The translations under genes were made by a program, and so were the position numbers. Below the pieces are notes generated by a model that was given only the letters and a program-made list of their open reading frames with translations, did not search any database and was not told the DNA's origin. This document shows, one piece after another, positions 17,248-26,981 of a stretch of 64,000 nucleotides of DNA. The first letter of the stretch is position 1. Each line of letters opens with the position of its first letter. The DNA is from CAZZCP01 sp964653235. GTDB taxonomy: Bacteria > Bdellovibrionota > Bdellovibrionia > Bdellovibrionales > UBA840. The DNA is taken from contig CAZZCP010000004.1 in the NCBI GenBank assembly GCA_964653235.1, positions 13,619 through 77,618 of the forward strand, read 5' to 3'.

Positions 17248-17901
17248 CTAAGCCATCTCCATCAGTTCTTTGACAGCTTTTGAAATGCCCGTGAAAACCT
17301 GACTGGGTTGTGCGTCATACATATAAGCAGGCGAAGTAATCACTTTGTTTTCTCGATCCGTAACAAAATCATCTACTTGGCATTCAACATGCTGGGCGCC
17401 TGTTTTTTCAATTTCTGCTGCAGTCTCTTTGTCATTACCAATGGTCAAAGACACATTGTGCTCACCTAGGGCCAATGCCACTAGTGCAGGAGCAATACAA
17501 AATGCGGCGATTGGTTTTGATTCACGATGAAAGTCTTGTAGTAGAGTCTTTAGATTCTCATCCATGCTTGCTTGTGAGCCTTCTTTTGCAAAAGTACAAA
17601 GATGTTTTGCCGCTCCAAATCCACCAGGCAAACAGATCGCATCAAAATCAGCCGCCTTTAACTCCTTCAGGTCATGGATTTTACCGCGTGAAATTCGAGC
17701 CGCTTCTTCTAATACATTACGTCTCTCAGACTTTGCCTCCGAGTGGAGATGATTGATTGTCTCTATCTCTTTGTTTGGCGCAAAACATTTCACCTCGGCT
17801 CCTGCAGCATCCAAAGAAATCAATGTGCTCACACTCTCAGTAATTTCTGCACCATCCAAAAAGCCACAACCTGAAAATACAACTGCAATTTTTTTCGCCA
17901 T
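17248..17901 (-). CDS. elbB: ElbB-like DJ-1/PfpI-family protein (glyoxalase III-like)
   Basis: 217 residues matching the ElbB family: the N-terminus KKIAVVFSGCGFLDGAEI, a central LPGGFGAAKHLCTFA, the nucleophile-elbow cysteine in IAAFCIAPAL, and the end ITSPAYMYDAQPSQVFTGI. Family members have been linked to isoprenoid biosynthesis and to glyoxalase activity; the physiological role is not settled. ATG 17901 follows AAGGGG. It converges with the crotonase-fold gene upstream on the plus strand and is not part of an obvious operon. Confidence 0.88.
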   Translation of the reverse strand: MAKKIAVVFSGCGFLDGAEITESVSTLISLDAAGAEVKCFAPNKEIETINHLHSEAKSERRNVLEEAARISRGKIHDLKELKAADFDAICLPGGFGAAKHLCTFAKEGSQASMDENLKTLLQDFHRESKPIAAFCIAPALVALALGEHNVSLTIGNDKETAAEIEKTGAQHVECQVDDFVTDRENKVITSPAYMYDAQPSQVFTGISKAVKELMEMA

Positions 17902-17934
17902 AAAAGTCCCCTTGTAATGGATCTAAACTTTTTT

Positions 17935-18711
17935 CTACTCGGTGGCAAATTGATAATCCACTACAATCTCACATTGCGTGATTGGGGCACCATCTAACAA
18001 AAAGTTTGCGTAGGTGAGACATTGCGAAAGATAACGAGCATACCATGGAGTATCAGGACTCAATTCAATACTATATCTGGTCTTAAAGTCTCCCTGAGGA
18101 AAAACCAAAATTTCGTCAAAATCCACCCTCTTTACTCGAATTTGGCAATTCTCAATTCCACCGCAATTGGGCAGTTCACGAATACTATCTGGTGGACTCA
18201 TCTCATAGAAACTAATGCTCATATTGTAGTAATCAATGCGAATCAAATCTTCTACATTGGCAACATTTTTCAGGCGGATGCTTCGATCAGGTCGACTAAA
18301 GCGCGACTGTAGGGCTTGCTCTGAAACCAAGTCAGCAATCAACTCAATCTCTTCAAACTCATAAGATTTCAAAATATTTCCTTCTTCATCCAGGCTGGAC
18401 TCTGTTTTTATACTACGCACCTCAAAACAAGGAACCGTATTTTGATTCTGATCTGTACACTCAGAACTTAACTTAAGAAATACTTCTTGATCGATCCGTC
18501 CAAGCACGCCAGGCCTTTGATTCACAAACTGAATCGTCTGTGCAATGGTAAGCCTCTCTCCTACACCAATTTTATTCAATTGCTCTTCTGAAAAGTAATT
18601 ATTCAGTTCGGTAGACAACACAGCTCTTGAGACTGGCTCGCCTAAATCTTCTTCTAGATGCTCTTCACATGAGCCGAGCAAGAAAACCAGCAAAACAAGC
18701 AAAATTCTCAT
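17935..18711 (-). CDS. Putative lipoprotein of unknown function
   Basis: About 258 residues starting at ATG 18711 (MRILLVLLVFLLGSCEEH), with a typical lipobox LGSC. The mature protein is acidic and contains two cysteine pairs (CTDQNQNTVPC, CGGIENC) likely to be disulphide-bonded outside the cytoplasm. No family is recognised. Its ATG overlaps the stop of the upstream GNAT gene by four bases (ATGA), so the two are translated together. Confidence 0.68.
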   Translation of the reverse strand: MRILLVLLVFLLGSCEEHLEEDLGEPVSRAVLSTELNNYFSEEQLNKIGVGERLTIAQTIQFVNQRPGVLGRIDQEVFLKLSSECTDQNQNTVPCFEVRSIKTESSLDEEGNILKSYEFEEIELIADLVSEQALQSRFSRPDRSIRLKNVANVEDLIRIDYYNMSISFYEMSPPDSIRELPNCGGIENCQIRVKRVDFDEILVFPQGDFKTRYSIELSPDTPWYARYLSQCLTYANFLLDGAPITQCEIVVDYQFATE

Positions 18712-19799
18712 ATAGAATCCCAGCCCCAAATCCACATTCGAAGAGGAAAAATACGATTGAGAGTCTCAGAAACTTCGCTTGAAAAATCATACAGCTCTTC
18801 AGGGTTTTGCGGCCCAAAAAGAAGGCGAACAATATCTTCTTCTTTCTCGGTACTAAACAATTTGTCTTGCACCTGAAAGCGATACTCACCATCGACATAA
18901 AACATCTTCAGTTGATTAAAACCTAAAACTTGAGAGGCATGTCTTTGAATTTTACTGAAAAGGTTTTGCGGTTTTAAAATACGAATCAAGCCCAGATATC
19001 CATAATGTACATCGACTTGGTTTTCTTGAAAGCGTTTTAAAAGGTTTAAAGAATGAAGCGGCAAAAGCATATGCAGGTTTCTAGCTTGATCTTCTCGAAT
19101 GTAGTTCAAAAGATTGAGTAAAGGTTTTACATTCCCCCCCCATTCGTGAATATAGCCATTTAGATCTGCTCCCTTACCTTCAACGGCAAATGCCTGAATT
19201 TCATTATTATGCCAAGCTGTATAAACTCGAGAATTGGGAATCTGTAAATATCGTCGCACATCTTCAAGACTTCGCATACTAAACACACTATGTTTCTGAA
19301 AGAGCTTTAAAATTGCTTCAGGGGCAACTTGATTACTGTTTTGAAAATGAAGCCCCAGCGGCTCGACCTCAAGTCGTTTATCGATACTGGCGATCAGTTC
19401 ATTTCCGGCTAAGAAAAAATTCATTTTTTGATAAAACTCGTAGAGATCAGACCACAAAATGGCAAAATCACAGTCTTCTTCAATAGCTGCATCGATACAC
19501 TCTTGAATAATTTTCTTACTTAAACCTTGCTGCCGATAATCTTCATGTGTGACAACCGATCCGATTGCCGCGATTTTAAAGACTCCGAGCTGACTTTTTA
19601 TGTGCAGCGGCTTCCACACAGCATGAGATAGAATCTTTCCATTTTCTTCGATGACCCGAATGTTCTTTCGGTTGCTCTCACAAAAAACGCTCGGGTATTC
19701 ATCGACAATAGACCAATCGAGGTCTTTTCTTAACTGTTGGTCTAAAAACTCAAAGAGTTCTGTAAACTTTAGATTTTCAGGTACCTTAGGGTCTTCCAT
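18708..19799 (-). CDS. GNAT-family N-acetyltransferase
   Basis: About 363 residues. The acetyl-CoA-binding core sits at residues 85-130: IAAIGSVVTHEDYRQQGLSK with the R/QxxGL loop, then KIIQECIDAAIEEDCDFAIL. The remaining 230 residues form a second, weaker GNAT-like or unknown domain. I start it at ATG 19799, which has AAGGTGG ahead; an upstream ATG-free extension to 19862 is unlikely. The acceptor substrate is unknown. It is translationally coupled to the lipoprotein gene downstream. Confidence 0.75.
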   Translation of the reverse strand: MEDPKVPENLKFTELFEFLDQQLRKDLDWSIVDEYPSVFCESNRKNIRVIEENGKILSHAVWKPLHIKSQLGVFKIAAIGSVVTHEDYRQQGLSKKIIQECIDAAIEEDCDFAILWSDLYEFYQKMNFFLAGNELIASIDKRLEVEPLGLHFQNSNQVAPEAILKLFQKHSVFSMRSLEDVRRYLQIPNSRVYTAWHNNEIQAFAVEGKGADLNGYIHEWGGNVKPLLNLLNYIREDQARNLHMLLPLHSLNLLKRFQENQVDVHYGYLGLIRILKPQNLFSKIQRHASQVLGFNQLKMFYVDGEYRFQVQDKLFSTEKEEDIVRLLFGPQNPEELYDFSSEVSETLNRIFPLRMWIWGWDSI

Positions 19800-19932
19800 G
19801 AACCACCTTTTTCTTCTTATCTTATTAAAAAAAAACGGAATTTTCGCCTTTTTCAGAGGCATTCACGACTTTTGTTTTTGCTTTTTAAAGACTTTTCTAG
19901 CCTTTCATCTATAGATATGATACCAAAGCCTT

Positions 19933-20169
19933 ATGGCAGATAAAGAAGATAAGTGGCCTGAAAACAAGCCAGGCAAGTATTATGTAGACCAATCCTGCAT
20001 TTCTTGTGATGCATGCGCAACCACAGCACCAGATCACTTTATCATTGATGAAGATGATGGCCATGCTTACGTAATCAAACAACCACAAGGCTCTGAAGAA
20101 AAGGAATTGGTAGATGAAGCAATGGAAGGTTGTCCCGTTGAGGCTATTGGTGACGACGGCGATGATTAA
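19933..20169 (+). CDS. [4Fe-4S] ferredoxin
   Basis: A 78-residue acidic protein with one cluster-binding set: CISCDAC (CxxCxxC) and GCPVEAI for the fourth cysteine. This is the single-cluster ferredoxin type (Bacillus/Thermotoga-like), a soluble electron carrier. ATG 19933 starts it. The neighbours are a GNAT gene (divergent) and a DoxX-type membrane protein 43 bases downstream; no obvious redox partner is nearby. Confidence 0.9.
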   Translation: MADKEDKWPENKPGKYYVDQSCISCDACATTAPDHFIIDEDDGHAYVIKQPQGSEEKELVDEAMEGCPVEAIGDDGDD

Positions 20170-20212
20170 GTCTTTCTTTGACCCTTTGTTTGAAATCTTC
20201 CAGTATTAGAAT

Positions 20213-20695
20213 ATGTTTGTCGCCTTTTTAGAAAGTATTAAATACACAGGCCACCTCTACCCAGTCTCTTTTTTAAGAGTCTATATGGGCTACTTCTATT
20301 TACAGCAAGCACTTGAAAAGTACACCGGAGTTTATCTAAGCCAAGCCCGCTTTGCCTCACAAGTGCGAGAGGCCATGAACTTTGAACACTCTCCCGACTG
20401 GTATCTCCATTTTATGGAAGAATTCGCGGTTCCCTATTGGAAAATTTTTGCCTATAGCATTACCAGTTTAGAATTCTTAATCGGGCTCTCTTTTATTTTG
20501 GGTTATCTTGTAAGACCCTTTGCAATTCTTGCAAGTTTGCTCTCTTTGGCGCTTTTGTGGTTGAGTCCTATCGATTTGAGTTTAATGTATAAAACCTTTA
20601 TTGCAATTCATATCACTTTGGCATGGTTGGGTGCTGGGCGCTGCCTGGGCATTGACTATTATTTTTATAAAAAAATGAGAGGTATCTGGTGGTAA
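20213..20695 (+). CDS. DoxX-family membrane protein
   Basis: 160 residues with four membrane segments (roughly residues 17-33, 80-100, 104-122 and 128-145) and the DoxX-like first segment VSFLRVYMGYFYLQQALEKY. A periplasmic loop holds a predicted amphipathic stretch between segments 1 and 2. DoxX proteins occur with quinone-linked oxidation systems, but their role is often unknown. The transketolase start codon lies inside its last codons, so the two genes are coupled. Confidence 0.75.
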   Translation: MFVAFLESIKYTGHLYPVSFLRVYMGYFYLQQALEKYTGVYLSQARFASQVREAMNFEHSPDWYLHFMEEFAVPYWKIFAYSITSLEFLIGLSFILGYLVRPFAILASLLSLALLWLSPIDLSLMYKTFIAIHITLAWLGAGRCLGIDYYFYKKMRGIWW

Positions 20696-22679
20696 AAAAA
20701 GTGAGTTTGGCAACCACGCCTAAAAGTCTTCCCCAATTTTTCAATAAAATTCCTAGAACCAATGGTGAACATGTTGCTTTCTCTGATCCACGTGCCATAC
20801 GCGCCTTGGTAGCTTGCATGGATATGAATGCTGTCATCGGTGGGGCTGCTTCACATTATGGAGGACCAGCAGCTTTTGCAGAGATCAATTCAATTATTTA
20901 TGGGATGGCTTTTCATGAGGCAAAAGCAAAAAACAAAGAGTGGTTTGAGCTCTATCATATTATCAATGATGCCGGTCACTGCGAAAACGGAATCTATGCA
21001 CTTAAGGCCAATTATGGCTTTGCTGATTTAAGTTTAGATAGCCTAAAGGGCTTTCGCTCAATTCAAAGCAAGTTAACAGGTCATGGCGAAAGCCACTTAT
21101 TCCCCGAAGGAGTCTATCTCAGCAATGGGCCTCTAGGTTCAGCTCTACCCCAAGCCCAGGGCTTAGCGCTTGCTGATGCCTTAAATGGAAATAAAGAACG
21201 TATCACAGTTTGTTGTATCTCCGATGGAGCTGCCATGGAGGGCGAGGCTAAAGAAGCTTTCACTGCGATTCCTGGCTTGGCAAGCAAAGGCAAACTGGCT
21301 CCTTTTCTATGTGTTTTAAGTGACAACAATACCAAGCTTTCTGGAAGAATTGATGAAGATTCTTATAGCATGCAAGCCTACTTTAAATCACTACAAACCG
21401 CAGGCTGGGATGTGATTCAACTCGATGAAGGCAATGACTTAATCGCTTGTCTGCGTTTTTATGAAGAGGCCATTTCAAGTCTAAAAGAGAACCCTCAAAA
21501 GCCTGTTCTCTTGCATCTTAAAACCATCAAAGGAATCGGCACTGAGGCAACCGCAATGTCTGCCTCTGGAGGACATGGCTTTCCTTTAAAATCGGCAAAA
21601 GAACTCCCTGCCTTTTTACAAGAAATCTATGCTGATGATGAGTTGCCTGCCGAATTTTTGAGTTGGGCCGATGAATTGATGCAACTTGAAAACCAAACAG
21701 AAAAGATCTCATCAGATCAAATTGTCGAAAAAATACAAGTTGGAGTTAGCAAGGCTTTGATTCAGAAAAAGAAAGAGGGTAAGCCCATTTTTTCTATTTC
21801 CAGCGATCTCGCTGGCTCCACAGGAGTTGTGGATTTTCAAAAAGAATTTCCTGAAGCCTATCTTGATATCGGTGTTGCCGAAGCAAATNNNNNNNNNNAG
21901 GCCTTTCTAAACAAGGTTTTATACCTATTGTTGATACTTTCGCTCAATTTGGTGTTACCAAAGGAGCCTTGCCTTTGACCATGGCCAATCTTTCACAAGC
22001 ACCAGTGATTTGCATTTTCTCTCACATCGGTTTTCAAGATGCTGCCGATGGCGCTTCTCACCAAGCTCTAAGCTATATTGCTATGATCAGCTCTATTCCC
22101 AATACTGAAGTTCATATTTTAAGTTGTAGCCACGAAGCAGAGGCCTTGCTTGGTCAAGCCATCGATGAGTTTCATGAGGCACAAGAAAAAAATGAAGTGC
22201 CTAAATCATACGTCTTCTTTTTAGGCCGCGAAAATTTTCCTCAAAACTACATTGATTCCCAATTTCAAATTCGTAAATATCCGATTCTCAAAGAAAACCT
22301 AAAAGATCAAAATGTGTGCTTACTTGCCCTTGGAAGCTTAGTCCCGCAAGCTTTAAAAGCCTCAGATAGCCTTGAGCAAGCTGGAATTGGAAGTATCGTG
22401 ATTCATCCCTCTTGCATCAACAAACCTGACCTTGAAACATTAAAAACGGCCTTGGCTAAAACAGATGGAAAAGTTCTTGTCGTTGAAGAGCATCAAAAAA
22501 CAGCTGGCTTTGCTTCCATTTTAAGTTTGGCTTTGAACGAAGCGGGCATTCATTTTCAAATCAAGTCTCTGGCTGTTCAGGGAGAATTCGGCCAAAGTGC
22601 TTACAAAGCGCTTGAACTCTACCAAAAACACGGTCTCGATGCGCAAGGAATTCACAAGGCGGCACAAGAGCTTCTATGA
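20689..22679 (+). CDS. tkt: Transketolase (interrupted by an assembly gap)
   Basis: About 665 residues, thiamine-diphosphate dependent, moving two-carbon units between sugar phosphates. N-terminal half: DAGHCENGIYA, then SNGPLGSALPQAQGLALAD, and the cofactor motif ISDGAAMEGEAKEAF. After the gap: VDTFAQFG and GFQDAADGASHQALSYI. The two halves lie in different frames only because 10 Ns at 21889-21898 stand for a gap of unknown size: GVAEAN before and GLSKQGFIP after bracket the family motif AExNM(6)AG, which fits about 17 missing bases. The start is GTG 20689 with AGAGGT ahead. It closely resembles the animal/archaeal-like transketolase subgroup. Confidence 0.9.
21889..21898. other. Assembly gap (10 N) inside transketolase
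   Basis: Ten Ns. The reading frame changes across it. The conserved motif implies six residues missing, so a true length of about 17 bases would restore the frame. Confidence 0.9.
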
Positions 22680-23203
22680 AACTAAGTCTCATCTGTTTTT
22701 TGCTTCTTAGCTCTTGCAATAGTATGAAAGAGAAGAGCTGCTCAGCAGAACAAGCTCGACAAGATGTTTTCTCAGGAAAAAAATTATCACAACAGCTACA
22801 AATACTTTCTCAAAAATGCGGCCCCCAATTTGATTCCAATGCCTATACCCAAGAATATGCAAGTGCCCTGACTGAATTTTGTACAGAGGCTCAAGGCTTT
22901 GCCTTTGCAGCCAATGGCGAAATGTACCAAGATACATGCCCGCAAGAATCAGGTTTTTTGAACTCTTTTTCTTTGGGCAAACAAGTCTTTGAGAAAAAAG
23001 AGAGAAAAAGCTTTTTACAAAAAGAAGTATTCGGTATCGAGGCTCGACTGCAAGCAGAAGATATTAGCTATAGCGAAAGCAAAAGATTGCGCTACGATTT
23101 GAGAAAGCATCAAAACGAAATAAGGCAGATTCGAGATGAAATCCAAAGATTAAAGCTAAAAGCCGACTTTTCTCAAGAAATTCAAAATGAAATTGGCAAA
23201 TAA
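22676..23203 (+). CDS. DUF2799-family lipoprotein
   Basis: 175 residues with a signal peptide and lipobox (LICFLLLSSCNSM). The mature part fits DUF2799: FDSNAYTQEYASALTEFC, then QGFAFAANGEMYQDTCP, and a charged helix after residue 110 (ERKSFLQKEV to QRLKLKAD). Family function is unknown; it is expected in the periplasm, membrane-anchored. Its ATG overlaps the transketolase stop (ATGA). Confidence 0.75.
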   Translation: MKLSLICFLLLSSCNSMKEKSCSAEQARQDVFSGKKLSQQLQILSQKCGPQFDSNAYTQEYASALTEFCTEAQGFAFAANGEMYQDTCPQESGFLNSFSLGKQVFEKKERKSFLQKEVFGIEARLQAEDISYSESKRLRYDLRKHQNEIRQIRDEIQRLKLKADFSQEIQNEIGK

Positions 23204-23217
23204 TTGAAATTCAACTC

Positions 23218-23412
23218 TTAAGTTTTTTCTTTTTTATCTTCTTCGACTTTTTTGGTCGAATCGGTCCCATCAATTTCAGGGTCCTCAGAAATGCCCTTTT
23301 TAAAACCGCGAATGGCCTGACCAATAGATTTACCCAAGCCAGGAATACGACTTGGCCCAAAGAGTAAAAGTGCAATCACCACAATAATAAGAATTTGCCA
23401 GTGTCCAATCAT
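23218..23412 (-). CDS. tatA: Sec-independent translocase subunit TatA
   Basis: 64 residues: one N-terminal membrane helix (HWQILIIVVIALLLFGP), the hinge FGPSRIPGLGKSIGQAIRGFKKG forming the amphipathic helix, and a charged tail. This is the TatA/E type. It would multimerise with TatC to export folded proteins; no tatC or tatB is in the window. It follows the leucine operon on the same strand after 33 bases but has no evident functional link. Confidence 0.93.
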   Translation of the reverse strand: MIGHWQILIIVVIALLLFGPSRIPGLGKSIGQAIRGFKKGISEDPEIDGTDSTKKVEEDKKEKT

Positions 23413-23445
23413 AGTTTTCTCATAGCGCAGATCAGCACATTCTGT

Positions 23446-24367
23446 CTAGGGGAATTCAATTTTTTCTAATTTTGCCAGTTTCGAAGGGAGCTTCTTGTCT
23501 AANNNNNNNNNNAACCTGCTCCATCCACCTTGCAGTTTTTACCATTTCAGAGAGACTGACTCCTGTTTTACGCTTCATTTTATGCAGCATAAACAAACAA
23601 TCTTCGGTGGCGACATTTCCTTTTGCCCCCTTAGCGTAGGGACAACCGCCAAGCCCACCAACACTAGCATCAAATTTTTGAATATCATATTTTAAACTAG
23701 CGTAGAGATTGGCCAATGCCATTCCCCGAGTGTCGTGAAAGTGAACTGCAATTTTTTTCGCAGGAATTTTTGTCATTAGCTTTTCTAAAGTACGTTCTAC
23801 TTGAATCGGATCTGCAATTCCAATGGTATCACCTAGTGAGACTTCATAAGCTCCCAAATCGAAAAGCCTCTGACTCATTTCTAATACCTTTGAAATTTTG
23901 ACTTCACCGTCAAAGGGGCAGCCAAAAACGGTGCTCAAGTAGCCACGAATACGAATCTTATTTTGGATTGCAAGTTGTGAGACTTTCTCTAAGCGTTGCA
24001 GTGATTCTTTGATGCTGCAATTGGTATTTTTTTGCGAAAAGCCCTCACTGCAAGAAGCAAAAATGGCTATATTGGGTATTGCCGATTCGAGTGCAAATTG
24101 CATCCCCTTTGGGTTGGGAACCAAAGCAATAAAATTGGCCTTGTCCCAAAGAGATCGCCTTTTTTTGAGCGCATGAATCAACTCCATCGAGTTTTCCATT
24201 TGTGGAATCCATTTCGGCGACACAAAAGAGCCCACTTCGATTTGTTTCACTCCAGCCTTTACCAAACGTGCCACTAAGGCTAGTTTTTGCTCTACACTTA
24301 AGGTCTTTGCTTCATTTTGAAGACCATCTCTTGGCCCCACTTCGATTAAGTCTATCTTTTTTTTCAT
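23446..24367 (-). CDS. mvaB: Hydroxymethylglutaryl-CoA lyase (interrupted by an assembly gap)
   Basis: About 303 residues, splitting HMG-CoA to acetyl-CoA and acetoacetate, the last step of leucine degradation. Motifs: LIEVGPRDGLQNE (metal/catalytic arginine), EVSLGDTIGIADP, HFHDTRGMALAN, and GGLGGCPYAKGAKGN with the catalytic cysteine. The gap at 23503-23512 shifts the apparent frame; past it, the frame LDKKLPSKLAKL restores the family's LPSK ending and stops at 23446, whereas the frame that runs on to 23456 does not. ATG 24367 overlaps the biotinyl-subunit stop. Last gene of the leucine operon. Confidence 0.9.
23503..23512. other. Assembly gap (10 N) inside mvaB
   Basis: Ten Ns near the 3' end of mvaB. 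Joining the flanks directly gives an in-frame, family-like ending, so the true gap is probably zero or a small multiple of three. Confidence 0.85.
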
Positions 24368-24726
24368 TCCTTTGGCTCCGATAATACCAAAAGACTCTCC
24401 CCTTCGGAGACCTGTTGCTCCGCAATACAAGAGATTTCACTGACAACTGCTTCTTTGGGAGCCTTCATGCTGTACTCCATTTTCATTGCTTCCATCACCA
24501 AGAGAAGTTTTCCTGCTTTCACTTTTTCACCTTTCTGAACAAAAACTTTTATTATTTTGCCTGGCATTGGTGAAAGCACGGGTCCCAAGTCTCCCTCGGA
24601 TGCAGCCATTTTTTGTGAGGCCAACTGTGGCGAATAGAGATAGGTTTTGCCTTCGCAGTGCAGCCACATATCACGACCCATTTTTACTGCTTTGACTTTT
24701 TTGCCATTCACAAAAAATTCTTTCAC
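24364..24726 (-). CDS. Biotinyl carrier subunit of an acyl-CoA carboxylase
   Basis: 120 residues with the biotin-attachment motif EAMKME (lysine at about residue 82) in a lipoyl/biotinyl domain (VLSPMPGKIIKVFVQKGEKV). The N-terminal 50 residues look like the strands that normally join the biotin carboxylase and carrier parts of MccA. It is a separate protein here: GTG 24726 overlaps the carboxylase TGA stop (GTGA). It carries carboxybiotin between the carboxylase (24723-26214) and the carboxyltransferase MccB. Confidence 0.88.
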   Translation of the reverse strand: MKEFFVNGKKVKAVKMGRDMWLHCEGKTYLYSPQLASQKMAASEGDLGPVLSPMPGKIIKVFVQKGEKVKAGKLLLVMEAMKMEYSMKAPKEAVVSEISCIAEQQVSEGESLLVLSEPKE

Positions 24727-26214
24727 ACCAGTCTCCAGTCTTCATCCCAGGGAGAGGAAAAGCTTTCATGAGATACTTTCTTGCTTTGCAGTTTCTGATA
24801 GACTTCTTTTAACAATGACTCCTCTTCTGCGCTTAAGCCTTGTGACTCAAGACCTTCTGGAAAATGAGTCTCAATAAAGCGAGTCGTCATGCTGGCGTTA
24901 ACAAATTCTAAATGCTCTAATATTTTCATTAAATAAGGAATATTACTGTGTATTCCAAAAATAATACTATCTTTTAAAACTCGCCTCATTTTTTGAATTG
25001 CTGAGTTTCGATCTTCATCGCGAACAATGAGTTTTGCGATCATTGGATCATAAAAACTGGTAATCTCATCGCCAGCTTCAATTCCCACCTCATATCGACG
25101 ACCTGGTCCCGCCGGAAACTCCAAAGCATAAATCTTACCCGTGCTGGGCATGCTATTTCGATAGGGATCTTCAGCATAAAGTCGACACTCCAATGAGTGA
25201 CCTTGTACCTTAAGGTCGCTTTGCAAAAAGGGCAAAGGCTCCCCTTGGGCTACATGAATTTGTGCCTTGACCAAATCGACATTCAAAACTTCTTCGGTAA
25301 CTGTATGTTCGACTTGCAGGCGGGTATTGATNNNNNNNNNNGATTTCGAGAAAATAAAAATCTTCGCCTTGCAAAAGAAACTCAACTGTTCCGGCTCCAA
25401 TGTAATGAGCTTCTTTGGCTGCTTTCACAGCAGCCTTTGCCATTTTTTCGCGTAGCTCTTTACTCAATGAAGGAGAAGGGGCCTCTTCTATAATTTTTTG
25501 ATGCCGCCTCTGTACGGAGCATTCTCGCTCAAAGAGGTGAACCACCTCACCAAAGCTGTCACCAAAAATTTGAAATTCAATGTGCTTAGGATTTTCAAGA
25601 TACTTCTCTAAAAACACACTTTCACTGCCAAAGGCTGCCAGAGCCTCTCTCTTAGCTGAATCTAGGGCCTCGTGAAAAGTTTCAGGGCTGCGAGCAACTT
25701 TCATTCCTCTTCCACCACCACCTGCAGCCGCTTTGATCAAAACAGGATAACCAATTTTTTTGGCCTCATCGAGCAAATGCCCTGGATCTTGGTCTTCACC
25801 TTGATAGCCAGGAATCACTGGCACCCCGGCCTGAATCATCAAGTCTTTGGCTGAAATTTTATCGCCCAATAATGCAATCGTCTCTGCATTGGGGCCAACA
25901 AATTTTAAGCCCGCTTTTTTACATGCCTGAGCGAAATCTGCATTTTCAGACAAAAATCCAAAGCCAGGGTGAATGGCATCACAATTCATTTTGACTGCCG
26001 CATCGACATTGGCTTCGATATTCAAATAGCTTTGCTTCGATGGAGATGGACCAATACAAATCTTTTCATCGGCCAGGCGATAGGCAAGAGTTTTTATATC
26101 TGCTTCAGAGTGTAGAAGTACAGGTGTAATATTCATTTCTTGGCAGGCGCGAAGAATACGTACTGCCACTTCTCCACGATTGGCAATGGCAAGCTTTTGA
26201 ATCTTTTTATTCAT
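24723..26214 (-). CDS. Biotin carboxylase subunit of methylcrotonyl-CoA carboxylase (interrupted by an assembly gap)
   Basis: About 492 residues of the AccC/LiuD type. N-terminus: KLAIANRGEVAVRILRA; the ATP-grasp glycine loop AAAGGGGRGMKVAR; EKYLENPKHIEFQ; then FYFLEI, which after the gap continues NTRLQVEHTVTEEV, and EDPYRNSMPSTGKI. The gap at 25332-25341 separates two frames; the flanks share a 3-base ATC, and joining on it yields an intact FLEINTRLQVEH motif. It forms carboxybiotin on the carrier protein encoded next. In many bacteria it is fused to the carrier as MccA; here it is split. The start overlaps the liuC stop by 8 bases. Confidence 0.9.
25332..25341. other. Assembly gap (10 N) inside the biotin carboxylase gene
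   Basis: Ten Ns. On the minus strand the flanks read GAAATC and ATCAATACC; overlapping the ATC gives the conserved E-I-N-T-R join with no residue missing, so the real gap is probably minus three bases. Confidence 0.88.
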
Positions 26215-26980
26215 GTGGCTTCCACCCCGGCTTTTCTTTGGTCAAAAAAAAGTTTAAGCCTGCCTGCCCCTCTTGGCTCACGCGCCTTTCGGCAATCAAT
26301 TTTGCGGTTTGAGAGCGAAAGTTTTCAATCTTACCACCAAGTGTATTTAAAAGCTCTTTGGTTGCGCGCATGGCTTCGGGCCCGTTTTGATAGAGCTGCC
26401 CGCAAAGATCATCCAAATAGGCGGCAAATTCTTCTTCTTCTCCTGCAAAGTGTATCAAGCCAATTTCATAGGCGGTCTCAGCGGAGAACTTTTCGGCACT
26501 CAACATAAATTGTTTTAAAAAGCTCTCATTCACTTTGCGCAACAAAAATGGCGCTATGGTAGCGGGAGACAAGCCCCATTTTACCTCTGAAAAGCAAAAT
26601 TGAGTCTCTATATCGGCCACCACATAATCACAAGCCGCCAAGAGCCCAAGGCCTCCACCAAAGACATTGCCTTGTACTTTGGCAATGGTCGGTACCAAAC
26701 AATGGTAAATACTGGCAAACATATCAAAGAGCTTCTCTGCATCTTTTTGATTTTCTTCAACACTGTAAGCGATCATCGATTGCATCCATTGAAGATCTGC
26801 TCCAGCTGAAAAACTTTTGCCCTTGGCATCCAGTAAAATGTAGCGAAGTTCTTTTTCTTTGTCTGCAGATCGAAAGGTCTCGGTAATCTTTGAGATCATT
26901 TCAGGGTTGAAAGCATTGTGCACTTCAGGGCGGTTCAAAGTAATTTGCCAAAAGTATTTTTCTTTTCGAACTTCAATCAT
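26207..26980 (-). CDS. liuC: Enoyl-CoA hydratase family, probable methylglutaconyl-CoA hydratase
   Basis: About 257 residues of the crotonase fold: RPEVHNAFNPEMI, the first oxyanion segment KSFSAGADLQWM, the second KVQGNVFGGGLGLLAACDY, and the catalytic glutamate region FCFSEVKWGLSPATIAPF. Its place between the methylcrotonyl-CoA carboxylase subunit genes and upstream of mvaB argues for methylglutaconyl-CoA hydration in leucine degradation. ATG 26980 follows the mccB stop by one base; an ORF extension to 27028 lies inside mccB and is rejected. The 3' end overlaps the carboxylase start. Confidence 0.88.
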   Translation of the reverse strand: MIEVRKEKYFWQITLNRPEVHNAFNPEMISKITETFRSADKEKELRYILLDAKGKSFSAGADLQWMQSMIAYSVEENQKDAEKLFDMFASIYHCLVPTIAKVQGNVFGGGLGLLAACDYVVADIETQFCFSEVKWGLSPATIAPFLLRKVNESFLKQFMLSAEKFSAETAYEIGLIHFAGEEEEFAAYLDDLCGQLYQNGPEAMRATKELLNTLGGKIENFRSQTAKLIAERRVSQEGQAGLNFFLTKEKPGWKPHE

Positions 26981-26981
26981 G

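Noticed and set aside
23456..23502. Alternative C-terminus of mvaB ending at 23456 (RQEAPFETGKIRKN)
   Set aside because: That frame depends on the 10-N placeholder; the other frame gives the family ending LPSK.
24032..24277. Plus-strand frames inside the leucine operon
   Set aside because: They are antisense shadows of mvaB and the carboxylase genes, with no family resemblance or ribosome site.
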